A stretch of 17,078 nt of DNA from Candidatus Izemoplasmatales bacterium. GTDB lineage: Bacteria; Bacillota_I; Bacilli_A; Izemoplasmatales; Hujiaoplasmataceae. This document shows positions 7,807 through 16,040 of the stretch, piece after piece. Below the pieces are notes generated by a model that saw only the letters and a program-made list of their open reading frames with translations, was not told the origin of the DNA and made no database searches. The translations under genes were made by a program, and so were the position numbers. The stretch covers positions 1 to 17,078 of the forward strand of contig JAQVKB010000004.1 in NCBI GenBank assembly GCA_028694875.1, read 5' to 3'. Every line of letters begins with the position of its first letter. The stretch's first letter is position 1.

Positions 7807-9246
7807 ATGAAGAAATGGACTAGCGTATTGCTGATCGCGTTGCTCGGCCTCGTGCTCTTCGCTTGTGGCGAAACCACCACCACGACAACCACAGGTACCG
7901 ACACATCAGCCACGGAAAATCATGACCCTGTCACGGTAACCTATGCGGCTTGGAATTTAGGAACCGTGGATTCCACCAATCTCGAGCGTTTGATGTTACA
8001 AGCTTTCTCGGAAGAATATCCTTGGATTACCGTGGAAGTTGTCGAACGTCCGAAAGTTCCAGATGCGACTGGTACTTCCGAAATTGACCAAAACTGGAAT
8101 GAATTCTTAGGTGCTCGCGCTGCCCTTGGAATCCTACCGGATGTTTATTTCACCGATTCCACAGAAACCACGATCATGAACAACTGGGCACTCGACGTGA
8201 CCGCGATTGCGAATGCGGATGAAGAGTTCCTCAATATCTCTGCGGACATCCGTAATGCGGCGAGCTACGGTGGCAAACTGATGGCCTTACCTTATGCGGT
8301 TTACTACTTTGGATATTACATCAACAAGACCATCTTTGAAAACGCCAATGCCGATGCGCCTACCTTTGATGACACGTTTGACGAGTTCCTCGCCAAAGTC
8401 GGTGATGTCGCGAATCAAACCGTGACCAATGGCACCGGAACCGCCGGTATCGTCGGTGTGAACCGGATGTTGGAATGGTATCCTGCGCAACTCAATGAAA
8501 ATCTTGGTTGGTATACCTATGATGGCGAGTTCCTCCATCTCGATAGCCAAGAATTCGAAGATACCTTGACCCTTTACACTTCGCTCATGCAAGACAAGAC
8601 TTTGATCTATGATGCGATGACTCCGGATGAACAAATGGCCGCCTTTGGCACGACCGACGCTTGGGGATCCTCCCAACTCGCGGCGTATTGGGAATACACC
8701 CCGATTATCGGCCAAATGTTGAACTATGACTTTGATGTCGACTTTATCGGTACCCCTGGCACCGATGCGGCCCATCAAATTCCGCTTGTCCTTGACTTGA
8801 TGTGCATTTCCAGCCAAACGCAACATCCAGAAGAAGCATATATGCTGGCGAAATGGATGAGCTTTGGCAAAGATGGATATTTGAAACGTTTGGAACTCTC
8901 TGCGACGGTCGAAGGCGTCAACGCGCTGAACATGACGCCACTTCAACCCGATACGGATTTGCTCGATGGATTCTTCGCGTTGTATCCAACCTTCACGGAA
9001 TTCCGTAAGGTTGTCGAATATGGCGATTACATCATCGAACCGAACAAATACGTGCCTGGATACATCAAAGCCCGTTGGAATGGCGATTATGATGCCACGA
9101 CGACTCTAGGATCGATGTTCGACCAAGTTCGTAACGGTGTGGTCAATTATGCTGATGTGAAAACTCAATGGAACACGCTAGCCAACGCGGAACTCACCTT
9201 GGCTCGTACCGCGGTGTTCACCAAACTAGGAGTTCTTGACAACTAA
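7807..9246 (+). CDS. ABC sugar transporter solute-binding lipoprotein
   Basis: A 479-residue extracellular sugar-binding protein of the family-1 type that feeds a CUT1-like permease pair. A lipoprotein signal peptide ends in the lipobox LFAC, with Cys20 the lipidated residue. A Thr-rich tether (ETTTTTTTGTDTS) follows, then the mature domain (about 40-479). YYFGYYINKTIFENA (99-113 of the mature region) and EEAYMLAKWMSFGKDGY near the C-terminal third are typical of this family; the second resembles the 'EAWKFLKWL' region. Many exposed Trp/Tyr (WNLG, EWYP, GWYTYDG, YWEYTP) suit sugar stacking. The ATG at 7807 follows AAGGAGAAG (7792-7800). It sits between the phosphorylase and a second, larger binding protein, so it probably binds the oligosaccharide the operon imports. 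The ligand cannot be read from sequence. Confidence 0.9.
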   Translation: MKKWTSVLLIALLGLVLFACGETTTTTTTGTDTSATENHDPVTVTYAAWNLGTVDSTNLERLMLQAFSEEYPWITVEVVERPKVPDATGTSEIDQNWNEFLGARAALGILPDVYFTDSTETTIMNNWALDVTAIANADEEFLNISADIRNAASYGGKLMALPYAVYYFGYYINKTIFENANADAPTFDDTFDEFLAKVGDVANQTVTNGTGTAGIVGVNRMLEWYPAQLNENLGWYTYDGEFLHLDSQEFEDTLTLYTSLMQDKTLIYDAMTPDEQMAAFGTTDAWGSSQLAAYWEYTPIIGQMLNYDFDVDFIGTPGTDAAHQIPLVLDLMCISSQTQHPEEAYMLAKWMSFGKDGYLKRLELSATVEGVNALNMTPLQPDTDLLDGFFALYPTFTEFRKVVEYGDYIIEPNKYVPGYIKARWNGDYDATTTLGSMFDQVRNGVVNYADVKTQWNTLANAELTLARTAVFTKLGVLDN

Positions 9247-9254
9247 TTCAATGT

Positions 9255-9260
9255 AAGGAG
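9255..9260 (+). promoter_or_regulatory. Ribosome binding site for the large binding protein
   Basis: AAGGAG lies 10 nt before the ATG at 9271. A TTG at 9265 is in frame but only 4 nt from the site and adds just two residues (M-P). The ATG gives the usual M-R-K start of a signal peptide and is preferred. Confidence 0.7.
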
Positions 9261-9270
9261 CTTATTGCCG

Positions 9271-12207
9271 ATGCGAAAAATCACTGTAGTTTTGCTCCTT
9301 GCGCTTCTATTCACGGCGATGATGGCCACTTCCACCTCAGCCTTTGCTCAGGTGACGAGTGCTGCCATCGATACGCCGCTTGAAGTGCAAGGCGATTATC
9401 GCAGTGTCTTAGCTGGTTGGGAAAACGAGGGGTATGCGAATACCTCCTCGTTCTCGACCGTTATTTCGCCATCGGCTTTTACCGTTTCCACGTTGCAAGA
9501 TTCTTCGCTTTCCAATGGTTATGGACAAGCGGTATTCGCACTAACAAGTGCCGAAGACGCGATGTTTGTCGTTCATGTGCCTTCCGAAGGCCTTTATGAA
9601 TTTGCGGTGGATTTCTTTCCTACGACCTCAGATTACTTGGATTTGGAATTGCAAATTGAAATCAACGGAGCCTTGCCTTTCTCAGAGGCTTCGCAAATTA
9701 TCCTATACAAAGAATGGATCCAAATCGGTGGCTTCTCAACCGACCGATACGGCAACGACTTTTTCGGAGAACAGTCGATGTCGACCAATTGGGTGACACA
9801 GTCTTTCTATGATCCGATGGGATTGTTTGCGAGTCCTCTGGTGTTTTACTTGCATGCGGGAGACAATGACATTCGACTGATCGCCAACAAAGGCGAGATG
9901 TTGCTAGGTAATGTTACTGTCTCTGGTCAACAAGATTACCTCAGTTATGAAGAATACGCTTCCGGTGCCACGCTATCTTCTGGAGAAGTACTAATCACGA
10001 CGGAAGCGGAAATTCCTTCCGCGAAATATGATTCGGGCATCCAAGCGGGTGTGTCGCAAACCCCACTTGTCACGCCTTTCTCGATCTCAGAACAAAAGTT
10101 GAACATCTTGAATGGTGCTTCGATGTCGACAGAGCGTCAAAAAGTATCCTATGACGTGACGGTACCTGCCGAAGGCGATTATTACCTCACGTTCAAAGTC
10201 AAACAAACGACCGTCACGAATAGCGCGGTTTATCGAACGCTTTCGATCAATGGAGAAGTTCCATTTGAAGAAGCGCTCACGATTCCCTTTGGTTATGATA
10301 CGAAATGGCAAAATGTGACATTGGGCGGCGATACGCCTTGGTTGATCCACCTTCAGGAAGGCGTCAACACGATTTCGCTTTCGGTTTGTTTGGATCCGTA
10401 TCGTGAAGCCTACTACACGATCGAAGATGTCTTGACTTATGTCAATGATTTGAATCTTGAAATCAAGAAATTGACTGGCAATCAACTCGATGAAAACCGA
10501 GATTGGTTGATTGAAGATTATATTCCCACGATTTCATCGGATTTGTATGCGGCCGCCAATGCGTTGCAAGCGGTCTATGATGATTTAACCGCGATGAGCC
10601 CCAATGGCAAATTGTCGGAGACGCAATCGTTTGTGAACTTAGCGATTCGCAATTTGACCTTGTTGGCGGAGAACCCGAATGAAATTCCAAAGAACATTTC
10701 CTTGATTTCGTCGTCTTCGTCTTCGATTGCGTCAACACTAGGAAATGCCGTTCGAATTTTGTTATTCTCAGCCTTGGATATCGATAAGTTCTATGTTCAT
10801 ACCGATGTTGATATTGAAAAAGCGAATGCAGGATTTTTCACCCGGATGTGGGTGAATATCCGTCGTTTCTTCCTTTCGTTCTTTAACCAAAGCTATGTGG
10901 ATCAAGCCGACCCCGATGAACTCGATGTGTGGGTCAATCGTTCCAAACAATACGTGGATTTGATCCAAAAGATGGCGGATGAAGATTTCACCGCGGCGAC
11001 GGGCATCAAAGTCAAAGTCTCCGTCATGGCCGCGGAAGGGAAATTGATTCTCGCGAATTCCGCGGGAACCAATCCAGACGTTGCCCTTGGCGTGTCCTCG
11101 TGGTTGCCTTATGATTTGGCGATTCGTGGCGCGATTTTGGATCTGTCGACGTTCCAAAGCGATCCCTTGTTCGCCGAAACGCTCAATTTGTTTGCGGATC
11201 AAACCTTGATTCCGCTGATGTATGACAATGGCTTATATGGTCTTCCTGATACGGAAAACTTCTATGTCTTGTTCTATCGTAGCGATATCATGTCTTCGTT
11301 GGGGATTGAGGTTCCAACCACGTGGGATGATGTGGCACAAATGATTCCAGTCTTGCGTCGTTATGGCATGAATTTCTATTTACCGCTGTCTTCCGCAACC
11401 TCCATCAAATCGTTTGATTCGACGTTGCCGTTTTTATTCCAATACGGTAGCGATGTCTACTCGAGTGATGGCTTTACCGTCGATTTGTCCAATGAAGCCA
11501 GCGTCTCTGCCTTGGAAACCATGACCGAACTCTATACGATTTATTCGATGGAAACGACGGTCACGTCCTTCTACAATGAATTCCGTTTGGGACTTACCCC
11601 GATTGGCGTCGGCGATTTCGGCATGTACATCACGCTTCTCAATGCAGCGACCGATATTCAAGGACTTTGGAAGATTGCGCTTCTTCCTGGTGTGATGCAA
11701 GAAGACAATACGATCGATCGCAGTGCACCGGGTGCGCAAACCGCAAACATGATTTTTAAGAATACCGACAAACCAGAAGAATCTTGGGCGTTTCTACGTT
11801 GGTGGGCTTCCACCGAGACACAGACGCGTTTCTCGGGGTTGTTATTATCGACCATGGGAAAAGAGTTCTTGTGGAATAGCGCAAACCAAAGTGCGTTTGC
11901 CTCGCTCAATATCAATGATGACGATTTGGCCATCATATTGGAACAGTGGTCTTCGCTTCGAGAAATCCCGAAAGTTCCAGGATCGTATCAAGTCGAGTTG
12001 GAAATCTCCAATCTTTGGAATGCCGTTGTCCTCGACCGAGAAAACCTTCGAGTATTGTTGAATGATGGCATCATCCGAATGAACAAAGAAATTGCCAAGA
12101 AAATGGCGGAGTTTTCCTATATGGACAAGTCCGGCAATATCTTGAAAGAATATGTTCTCGCGAATCCATCGCAAATTGAGGTATGGAAGGCGGGTGGATC
12201 ATCATGA
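9271..12207 (+). CDS. Large exported solute-binding protein with duplicated N-terminal beta-sandwich domains (978 aa)
   Basis: A signal peptide with an AFA-Q cleavage site around residue 26 leads an unusually long protein. Two related beta-rich segments follow. One has EGLYEF (106-111), INGALPF (131-137) and LHAGDNDIRL (194-203); the other has EGDYYL (301-306), INGEVPF (327-333) and LQEGVNTISL (361-370). This spacing resembles carbohydrate-binding-type jelly rolls. A helical, Asn/Ser-containing linker (about 385-490) and an amphipathic aromatic/basic stretch (521-541) precede a family-1 solute-binding domain (about 548-950), with PDVALGVSSWLP, GLYGLPDTENFYVLFYR and EESWAFLRWWAS as landmarks. 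The binding domain alone equals a normal ABC binding protein. There is no lipobox and no C-terminal anchor. It lies between the lipoprotein and permease genes and overlaps the permease start by ATGA. Probably captures or concentrates polysaccharide for uptake; that role is inferred. Confidence 0.83.
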   Translation: MRKITVVLLLALLFTAMMATSTSAFAQVTSAAIDTPLEVQGDYRSVLAGWENEGYANTSSFSTVISPSAFTVSTLQDSSLSNGYGQAVFALTSAEDAMFVVHVPSEGLYEFAVDFFPTTSDYLDLELQIEINGALPFSEASQIILYKEWIQIGGFSTDRYGNDFFGEQSMSTNWVTQSFYDPMGLFASPLVFYLHAGDNDIRLIANKGEMLLGNVTVSGQQDYLSYEEYASGATLSSGEVLITTEAEIPSAKYDSGIQAGVSQTPLVTPFSISEQKLNILNGASMSTERQKVSYDVTVPAEGDYYLTFKVKQTTVTNSAVYRTLSINGEVPFEEALTIPFGYDTKWQNVTLGGDTPWLIHLQEGVNTISLSVCLDPYREAYYTIEDVLTYVNDLNLEIKKLTGNQLDENRDWLIEDYIPTISSDLYAAANALQAVYDDLTAMSPNGKLSETQSFVNLAIRNLTLLAENPNEIPKNISLISSSSSSIASTLGNAVRILLFSALDIDKFYVHTDVDIEKANAGFFTRMWVNIRRFFLSFFNQSYVDQADPDELDVWVNRSKQYVDLIQKMADEDFTAATGIKVKVSVMAAEGKLILANSAGTNPDVALGVSSWLPYDLAIRGAILDLSTFQSDPLFAETLNLFADQTLIPLMYDNGLYGLPDTENFYVLFYRSDIMSSLGIEVPTTWDDVAQMIPVLRRYGMNFYLPLSSATSIKSFDSTLPFLFQYGSDVYSSDGFTVDLSNEASVSALETMTELYTIYSMETTVTSFYNEFRLGLTPIGVGDFGMYITLLNAATDIQGLWKIALLPGVMQEDNTIDRSAPGAQTANMIFKNTDKPEESWAFLRWWASTETQTRFSGLLLSTMGKEFLWNSANQSAFASLNINDDDLAIILEQWSSLREIPKVPGSYQVELEISNLWNAVVLDRENLRVLLNDGIIRMNKEIAKKMAEFSYMDKSGNILKEYVLANPSQIEVWKAGGSS
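9562..10395 (+). other. Internal domain duplication in the large binding protein
   Basis: Residues about 98-215 and 296-375 share an ordered set of signatures: P-x-E-G-x-Y, then ING-x-x-PF-x-EA, then L-x-x-G-x-N/D-x-I-x-L. The best match is INGALPFSEA (131-140) against INGEVPFEEA (327-336). This is a protein-level duplication, diverged at DNA level, of a putative carbohydrate-binding beta-sandwich. Confidence 0.65.
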
Positions 12208-13127
12208 CATCATCCACCATTGCCAAAAAGAAAGGCGCGTTGAAAGAGCACCAAACGATTGCTTACGCGTTTGTCGCGCCATACTTCTTGATGTTTTCGA
12301 TTTTTATCGTCATTCCCGTGCTCGCGGCCATCGGACTCTCTTTCACGTATTTTGATACCGTGCGCGCACCGATTTGGATTGGATTTGACAACTATGTGAA
12401 CATCCTGACAAACGATGATGTTTTCATGCAATATGTCATTCCAAATACCTTGAAATACGCCATCATTGTCGGACCAGGAGGATATATCTTATCGTTCTTG
12501 CTCGCATGGATGCTGGCACAACTCGCACCGAAGCTTCGGACGGTTCTCGCGCTCATCATTTATTCGCCTTCGCTCACCAGTGGTGTCACGATGGCTGTTT
12601 TATGGCGCGTGATCTTTGCTGGCGATAGCAGCGGTTATTTGAATAGTTTGTTATTGCAACTCGGTTTGATTGTCGAGCCGATTGTGTTCTTGCAATCGCA
12701 AAGTTTCTTGTTGACGATCATGATTATCGTGACATTATGGTCTTCGATGGGCGTTGGGTTCCTCGCGATGCTCGCCGGTATTTTGAATGTCAATCAAGAA
12801 CTGTATGAAGCCGGTTATATCGATGGCATCAAGAACAAGTTCCAAGAAATGATTTACATCACCGTTCCCGCGATCAAACCGCAGATGCTTTTTGGTGCCG
12901 TCATGGCCATCGTTGGAACGTTCTCCTCCGCGGGGATTGGTGTCGCCTTATCCGGGTCGAACCCAACACCGCAATATGCGGGTCAATTGATTGTCAATCA
13001 TATTGAATATTACGGATTTAACAAATACGAGATGGGATATGCCGCCGCGTTGTCGGTCATCTTGCTTTTGGTTGTCTACTGGTTCAGTCGACTCTCCTTT
13101 AAGCTGTTCGGGAGCAAAGACGAATGA
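12204..13127 (+). CDS. ABC sugar permease, MalF/UgpA type
   Basis: A 307-residue inner subunit of a CUT1-type carbohydrate importer. Predicted membrane helices fall near 22-45, 82-107, 113-137, 167-193, 227-249 and 277-297. The EAA loop that docks the ATPase is at 200-224 (YEAGYIDGIKNKFQEMIYIT then VPAIKP), with A203, D207, G208 and P222 in place. The ATG at 12204 overlaps the binding-protein stop as ATGA. An in-frame ATG at 12183 would add seven residues, but its ribosome site is too close, so 12204 is preferred. The next permease again overlaps by ATGA (13124-13127), which fits a fixed 1:1 stoichiometry. No ATPase gene is in the window, as is common for CUT1 systems that share an MsiK/UgpC-like ATPase. 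Confidence 0.93.
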   Translation: MTSSTIAKKKGALKEHQTIAYAFVAPYFLMFSIFIVIPVLAAIGLSFTYFDTVRAPIWIGFDNYVNILTNDDVFMQYVIPNTLKYAIIVGPGGYILSFLLAWMLAQLAPKLRTVLALIIYSPSLTSGVTMAVLWRVIFAGDSSGYLNSLLLQLGLIVEPIVFLQSQSFLLTIMIIVTLWSSMGVGFLAMLAGILNVNQELYEAGYIDGIKNKFQEMIYITVPAIKPQMLFGAVMAIVGTFSSAGIGVALSGSNPTPQYAGQLIVNHIEYYGFNKYEMGYAAALSVILLLVVYWFSRLSFKLFGSKDE

Positions 13128-14014
13128 AGCCCAGAAGAAGACGACAAAAGTTCCAAGGAACAAAAATCAATCCGAAGCGATTCCATCCCTCGCAAATCCG
13201 TTTCCTCTTGATCTTAGCGCCGATTGCGGCGTTCATGCTCCTACCTTTGCTTTATATTTTCAACCATGCTTTTAAACCGTTAGAAGAACTGTTTTATTAT
13301 CCACCGCGATTCTTGGTTCAAAATCCGACGCTCGGAAACTTTGCCCGTTTGTTCGCGGTTACGGGGTCTTCGGGTATTCCGATGAGTCGCTATCTCTTCA
13401 ACTCGATTGTCGTGACGGTCTTGGTATTATTCTTCTCCGTCGTGATTTCGACTTTGGCAGGATATGCGCTCTCGAAACTTTCTTTCACAGGCAAACGCGT
13501 GATGAATGAAATCAATACGCTCGCGTTGATGTTTGTCGGCGTCGCCGTGATGATTCCACGTTACTTGGTCATTGAAAAACTCGGACTCATCGACAATTTC
13601 TTCATCCATGTATTACCTTATCTCGCGATTCCAGTCGGTTTGTTCCTCGTCAAACAATTCATCGATCAAATTCCGAATGAATTGCTCGACGCCGCAAGAG
13701 TCGATGGCGCGAATGAACTCCAAATTTACACGAAAATCGTGGTGCCACTCATTCGCCCTGCGATTGCGACGATTGTGATTTTGTCGTTCCAAACCGTGTG
13801 GAATAGCGCCGATACGTCGACGACGTACATTAACAACGATTCTCTGAAAACGTTCGCGTTTTATATGAATACACTTACCGCCAACACGAACGGTGTTGCT
13901 GGCCAGGGGATGGCAGCCGCCGCTTCGCTCATCATGTTTGTCCCGAATCTCATCATCTTCATCGTGATGCAAAGCAAAGTGATGGATACGATGGCGCACT
14001 CGGGGATCAAGTAA
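13124..14014 (+). CDS. ABC sugar permease, MalG/UgpE type
   Basis: The 296-residue partner permease. A basic cytoplasmic N-terminus (KPRRRRQKF) precedes six predicted helices near 26-48, 93-116, 132-150, 158-180, 212-230 and 265-284. The EAA motif (DAARVDGANELQIYTKIVVP, 189-208) is textbook for the MalG class. It should pair with the upstream permease to form the translocation path. The start overlaps the upstream stop by ATGA, and GGGAG at 13110-13114 can serve as the ribosome site. The following gene begins 1 nt after the stop. The permease class is certain; the sugar is inferred from the operon. Confidence 0.94.
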   Translation: MKPRRRRQKFQGTKINPKRFHPSQIRFLLILAPIAAFMLLPLLYIFNHAFKPLEELFYYPPRFLVQNPTLGNFARLFAVTGSSGIPMSRYLFNSIVVTVLVLFFSVVISTLAGYALSKLSFTGKRVMNEINTLALMFVGVAVMIPRYLVIEKLGLIDNFFIHVLPYLAIPVGLFLVKQFIDQIPNELLDAARVDGANELQIYTKIVVPLIRPAIATIVILSFQTVWNSADTSTTYINNDSLKTFAFYMNTLTANTNGVAGQGMAAAASLIMFVPNLIIFIVMQSKVMDTMAHSGIK

Positions 14015-14015
14015 G

Positions 14016-16040
14016 ATGAAAAAAATCCTTTCCTTCATTCTTTGCCTCCTCGCGACCATCCCCTTCTTCACGCTCGTGAGTGCGGCATCCTCCACCTATG
14101 AGAATGAGTATCCCTATGATACGTATACGGTGGACTACGAAGGCTTTTTGACCTACACCCAAACCGCCTACATTCCGATTGGGGTTTTAAATCGCAACGA
14201 TGCGCTCACCAATCCCGAAGATTTGTATGTCAAAGATGGGGTTGTGTATGTCGCGGATACCGGTGCTTCCAGGGTCGTGACATTTGACTATGCGGGCAAT
14301 TTGACGGGTGTCATTGGCGCAGACCTCTTGAATGCGCCAACGGGCGTGTTCGTTTCTGCGGAAGATTACTTGTATGTCGCCGACCAAGGAAACAAGCTTG
14401 TATACAAGTTTGACCTAGATGGGAATCTGATTCGTACCTATGATCGTCCTACGGAACCCTTGTTTGGAACGAACAGCCCCTATACCCCCACCAAAGTGGT
14501 GGTTGGTGCTGGGGAAAACATTTATGTCATTGGCGATGGATCGACTTCTGGTGTCATTCAACTCAACTATGACGGCAGTTTCATGGGCTATTTCGGCGTC
14601 AATCTCTCGAACAAGTCCTTGATTCAAAAAATTGCGGAATGGTTCGTGAATCCCGGGGAATATGCGCTCACCACGCCACCTTCCCCGACCAATATCGCCA
14701 TCAATGAAAAATCATTGGTCTACACATCGACGCCCAATGCCGTGGAAGCGTTGAAAAAACTCGATGTCAATGGCAATAACATTTTATCGACGATCAATTA
14801 CAATGTCGAACAATCCGTTGTCGACCTCTCGGTCAGCGCGGAGGGATACCTCTATGCGATTTATGATGATGGTTTGATTGTCGAATATGATCCGAATGGC
14901 AATTTGCTGTTTGCGTTCGATGTCGTTTCTTCGACGTCGAACATCCTCGGCTTGATTCAAAATCCCTCGTCGATTCAAATCGATGAGGAGAAGAACATCT
15001 TTGTGTTGGATATGGGCCGTAGTGAAATCATGACGTATCGTCCTTCCTCTTTCACCAATTTGGTGCATGAAGCGATTGATATGTACAACCAAGGTAGTTA
15101 TGCCTTATCGACACAACTCTTTGAAGAAATCTTGACCCAAAATGATAATTTTGCGTTGGCGCATAGCGCGTTAGGAAAAGCCTATTATCAAGATGGTCGT
15201 TACCAAGATGCGCTGGAAGAATATCGCAAGGCTTCTGACCTTGCGGGTTATTCCGAAACGTATTGGAAGATTCGCGACATTTGGCTCAAAGACAATCTGT
15301 CGGCGATTTTCACGGCGATTGCGATCGTGTATGTCTTCGTGATCGCGCTCAAAATCGTGGACAAACGTTCGAAAGCCTTTGCGCCAATCCATGGGAAAGT
15401 CGAACAGATTCGACGCCATCCGAATGTCCAAAAAGTGACTTTATTGAATTACATGATGAAGCATCCGATTGACGCTTCCTACCAAATCAAACGCGAGCAT
15501 CGCTCGAATTGGATTTGGGCAAGCACGATCTTACTGGTCTTGTTCCTGGAGTACTTGGCATTACTTCGATTTGAAGGATTCGTCTTCCAAGGCGCGTATT
15601 CTGGCATTCGCATTGGCCTTGAAATGGCAAAATTCTTTGGCGTAGTGTTCTTGTTCGTCTTCTCCAATTATTTGATTTCGACGTTGTATGACGGCGAAGG
15701 TTGGTTGAAAGACGTGTATGTCGGCGTGGTCTATGCTCTCGCTCCGCTGGTGGTATTCTTACCAGTCCATATTGTGCTCTCCAACGTGCTGACACAAAAC
15801 GAAATGATTTTGTTACAGATTTTGGATTTCTTCATGATTTCTTATACCACCATTTTGATTTTTGTCGTCATCAAGGAAATCCATAATTATGAAATCCGTG
15901 AAACGATGAAGAACTTGCTTTTGACGATTTTCACGATGCTCATCATTTGTTTGATTGGCTTTATCGTCTACGTCTTCGGATCCCAACTCGTCGATTTCTT
16001 ATTCTCTTGGGTAAAGGAGGTGTTCTTCCGTGTCTTTTAA
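14016..16040 (+). CDS. Exported six-bladed propeller - TPR - Yip1 membrane protein (674 aa)
   Basis: I recognise the parts but not a defined function. A signal peptide (about 1-24) leads an extracytoplasmic NHL-type beta-propeller of six blades, at about 65-101, 107-142, 155-193, 222-262, 267-302 and 315-342. Blade signatures include LYVADQGNKLVYKFDLDGNL and LYAIYDDGLIVEYDPNGNL. A short TPR-like helical region (350-407, ALGKAYYQDGRYQDALEEYRKA) precedes a membrane helix (about 427-447), a basic cytoplasmic stretch (KIVDKRSKAF), and a Yip1-like module with about five more helices (498-517, 537-556, 567-590, 600-620, 633-655). It begins 1 nt after the permease stop and overlaps the DUF5696 gene by 11 nt, so its level is tied to the transporter. 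Likely a membrane-anchored scaffold or sensor outside the cell for glycan uptake; this is inference. Homologous arrangements occur beside CUT1 permeases in other Firmicutes, as I recall. Confidence 0.85.
   Translation: MKKILSFILCLLATIPFFTLVSAASSTYENEYPYDTYTVDYEGFLTYTQTAYIPIGVLNRNDALTNPEDLYVKDGVVYVADTGASRVVTFDYAGNLTGVIGADLLNAPTGVFVSAEDYLYVADQGNKLVYKFDLDGNLIRTYDRPTEPLFGTNSPYTPTKVVVGAGENIYVIGDGSTSGVIQLNYDGSFMGYFGVNLSNKSLIQKIAEWFVNPGEYALTTPPSPTNIAINEKSLVYTSTPNAVEALKKLDVNGNNILSTINYNVEQSVVDLSVSAEGYLYAIYDDGLIVEYDPNGNLLFAFDVVSSTSNILGLIQNPSSIQIDEEKNIFVLDMGRSEIMTYRPSSFTNLVHEAIDMYNQGSYALSTQLFEEILTQNDNFALAHSALGKAYYQDGRYQDALEEYRKASDLAGYSETYWKIRDIWLKDNLSAIFTAIAIVYVFVIALKIVDKRSKAFAPIHGKVEQIRRHPNVQKVTLLNYMMKHPIDASYQIKREHRSNWIWASTILLVLFLEYLALLRFEGFVFQGAYSGIRIGLEMAKFFGVVFLFVFSNYLISTLYDGEGWLKDVYVGVVYALAPLVVFLPVHIVLSNVLTQNEMILLQILDFFMISYTTILIFVVIKEIHNYEIRETMKNLLLTIFTMLIICLIGFIVYVFGSQLVDFLFSWVKEVFFRVF
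16013..16020 (+). promoter_or_regulatory. Ribosome binding site of the DUF5696 gene, inside the Yip1 gene
   Basis: AAAGGAGG ends 9 nt before a GTG at 16030. It lies within the last codons of the upstream gene. It supports the GTG over the in-frame ATGs at 16072 and 16078, which have no site of comparable strength and would cut off the basic start of the signal sequence. Confidence 0.8.

Noticed and set aside
8287..8946. A 219-codon minus-strand open frame
   Set aside because: Shadow of the lipoprotein gene; no ribosome site or recognisable domain.
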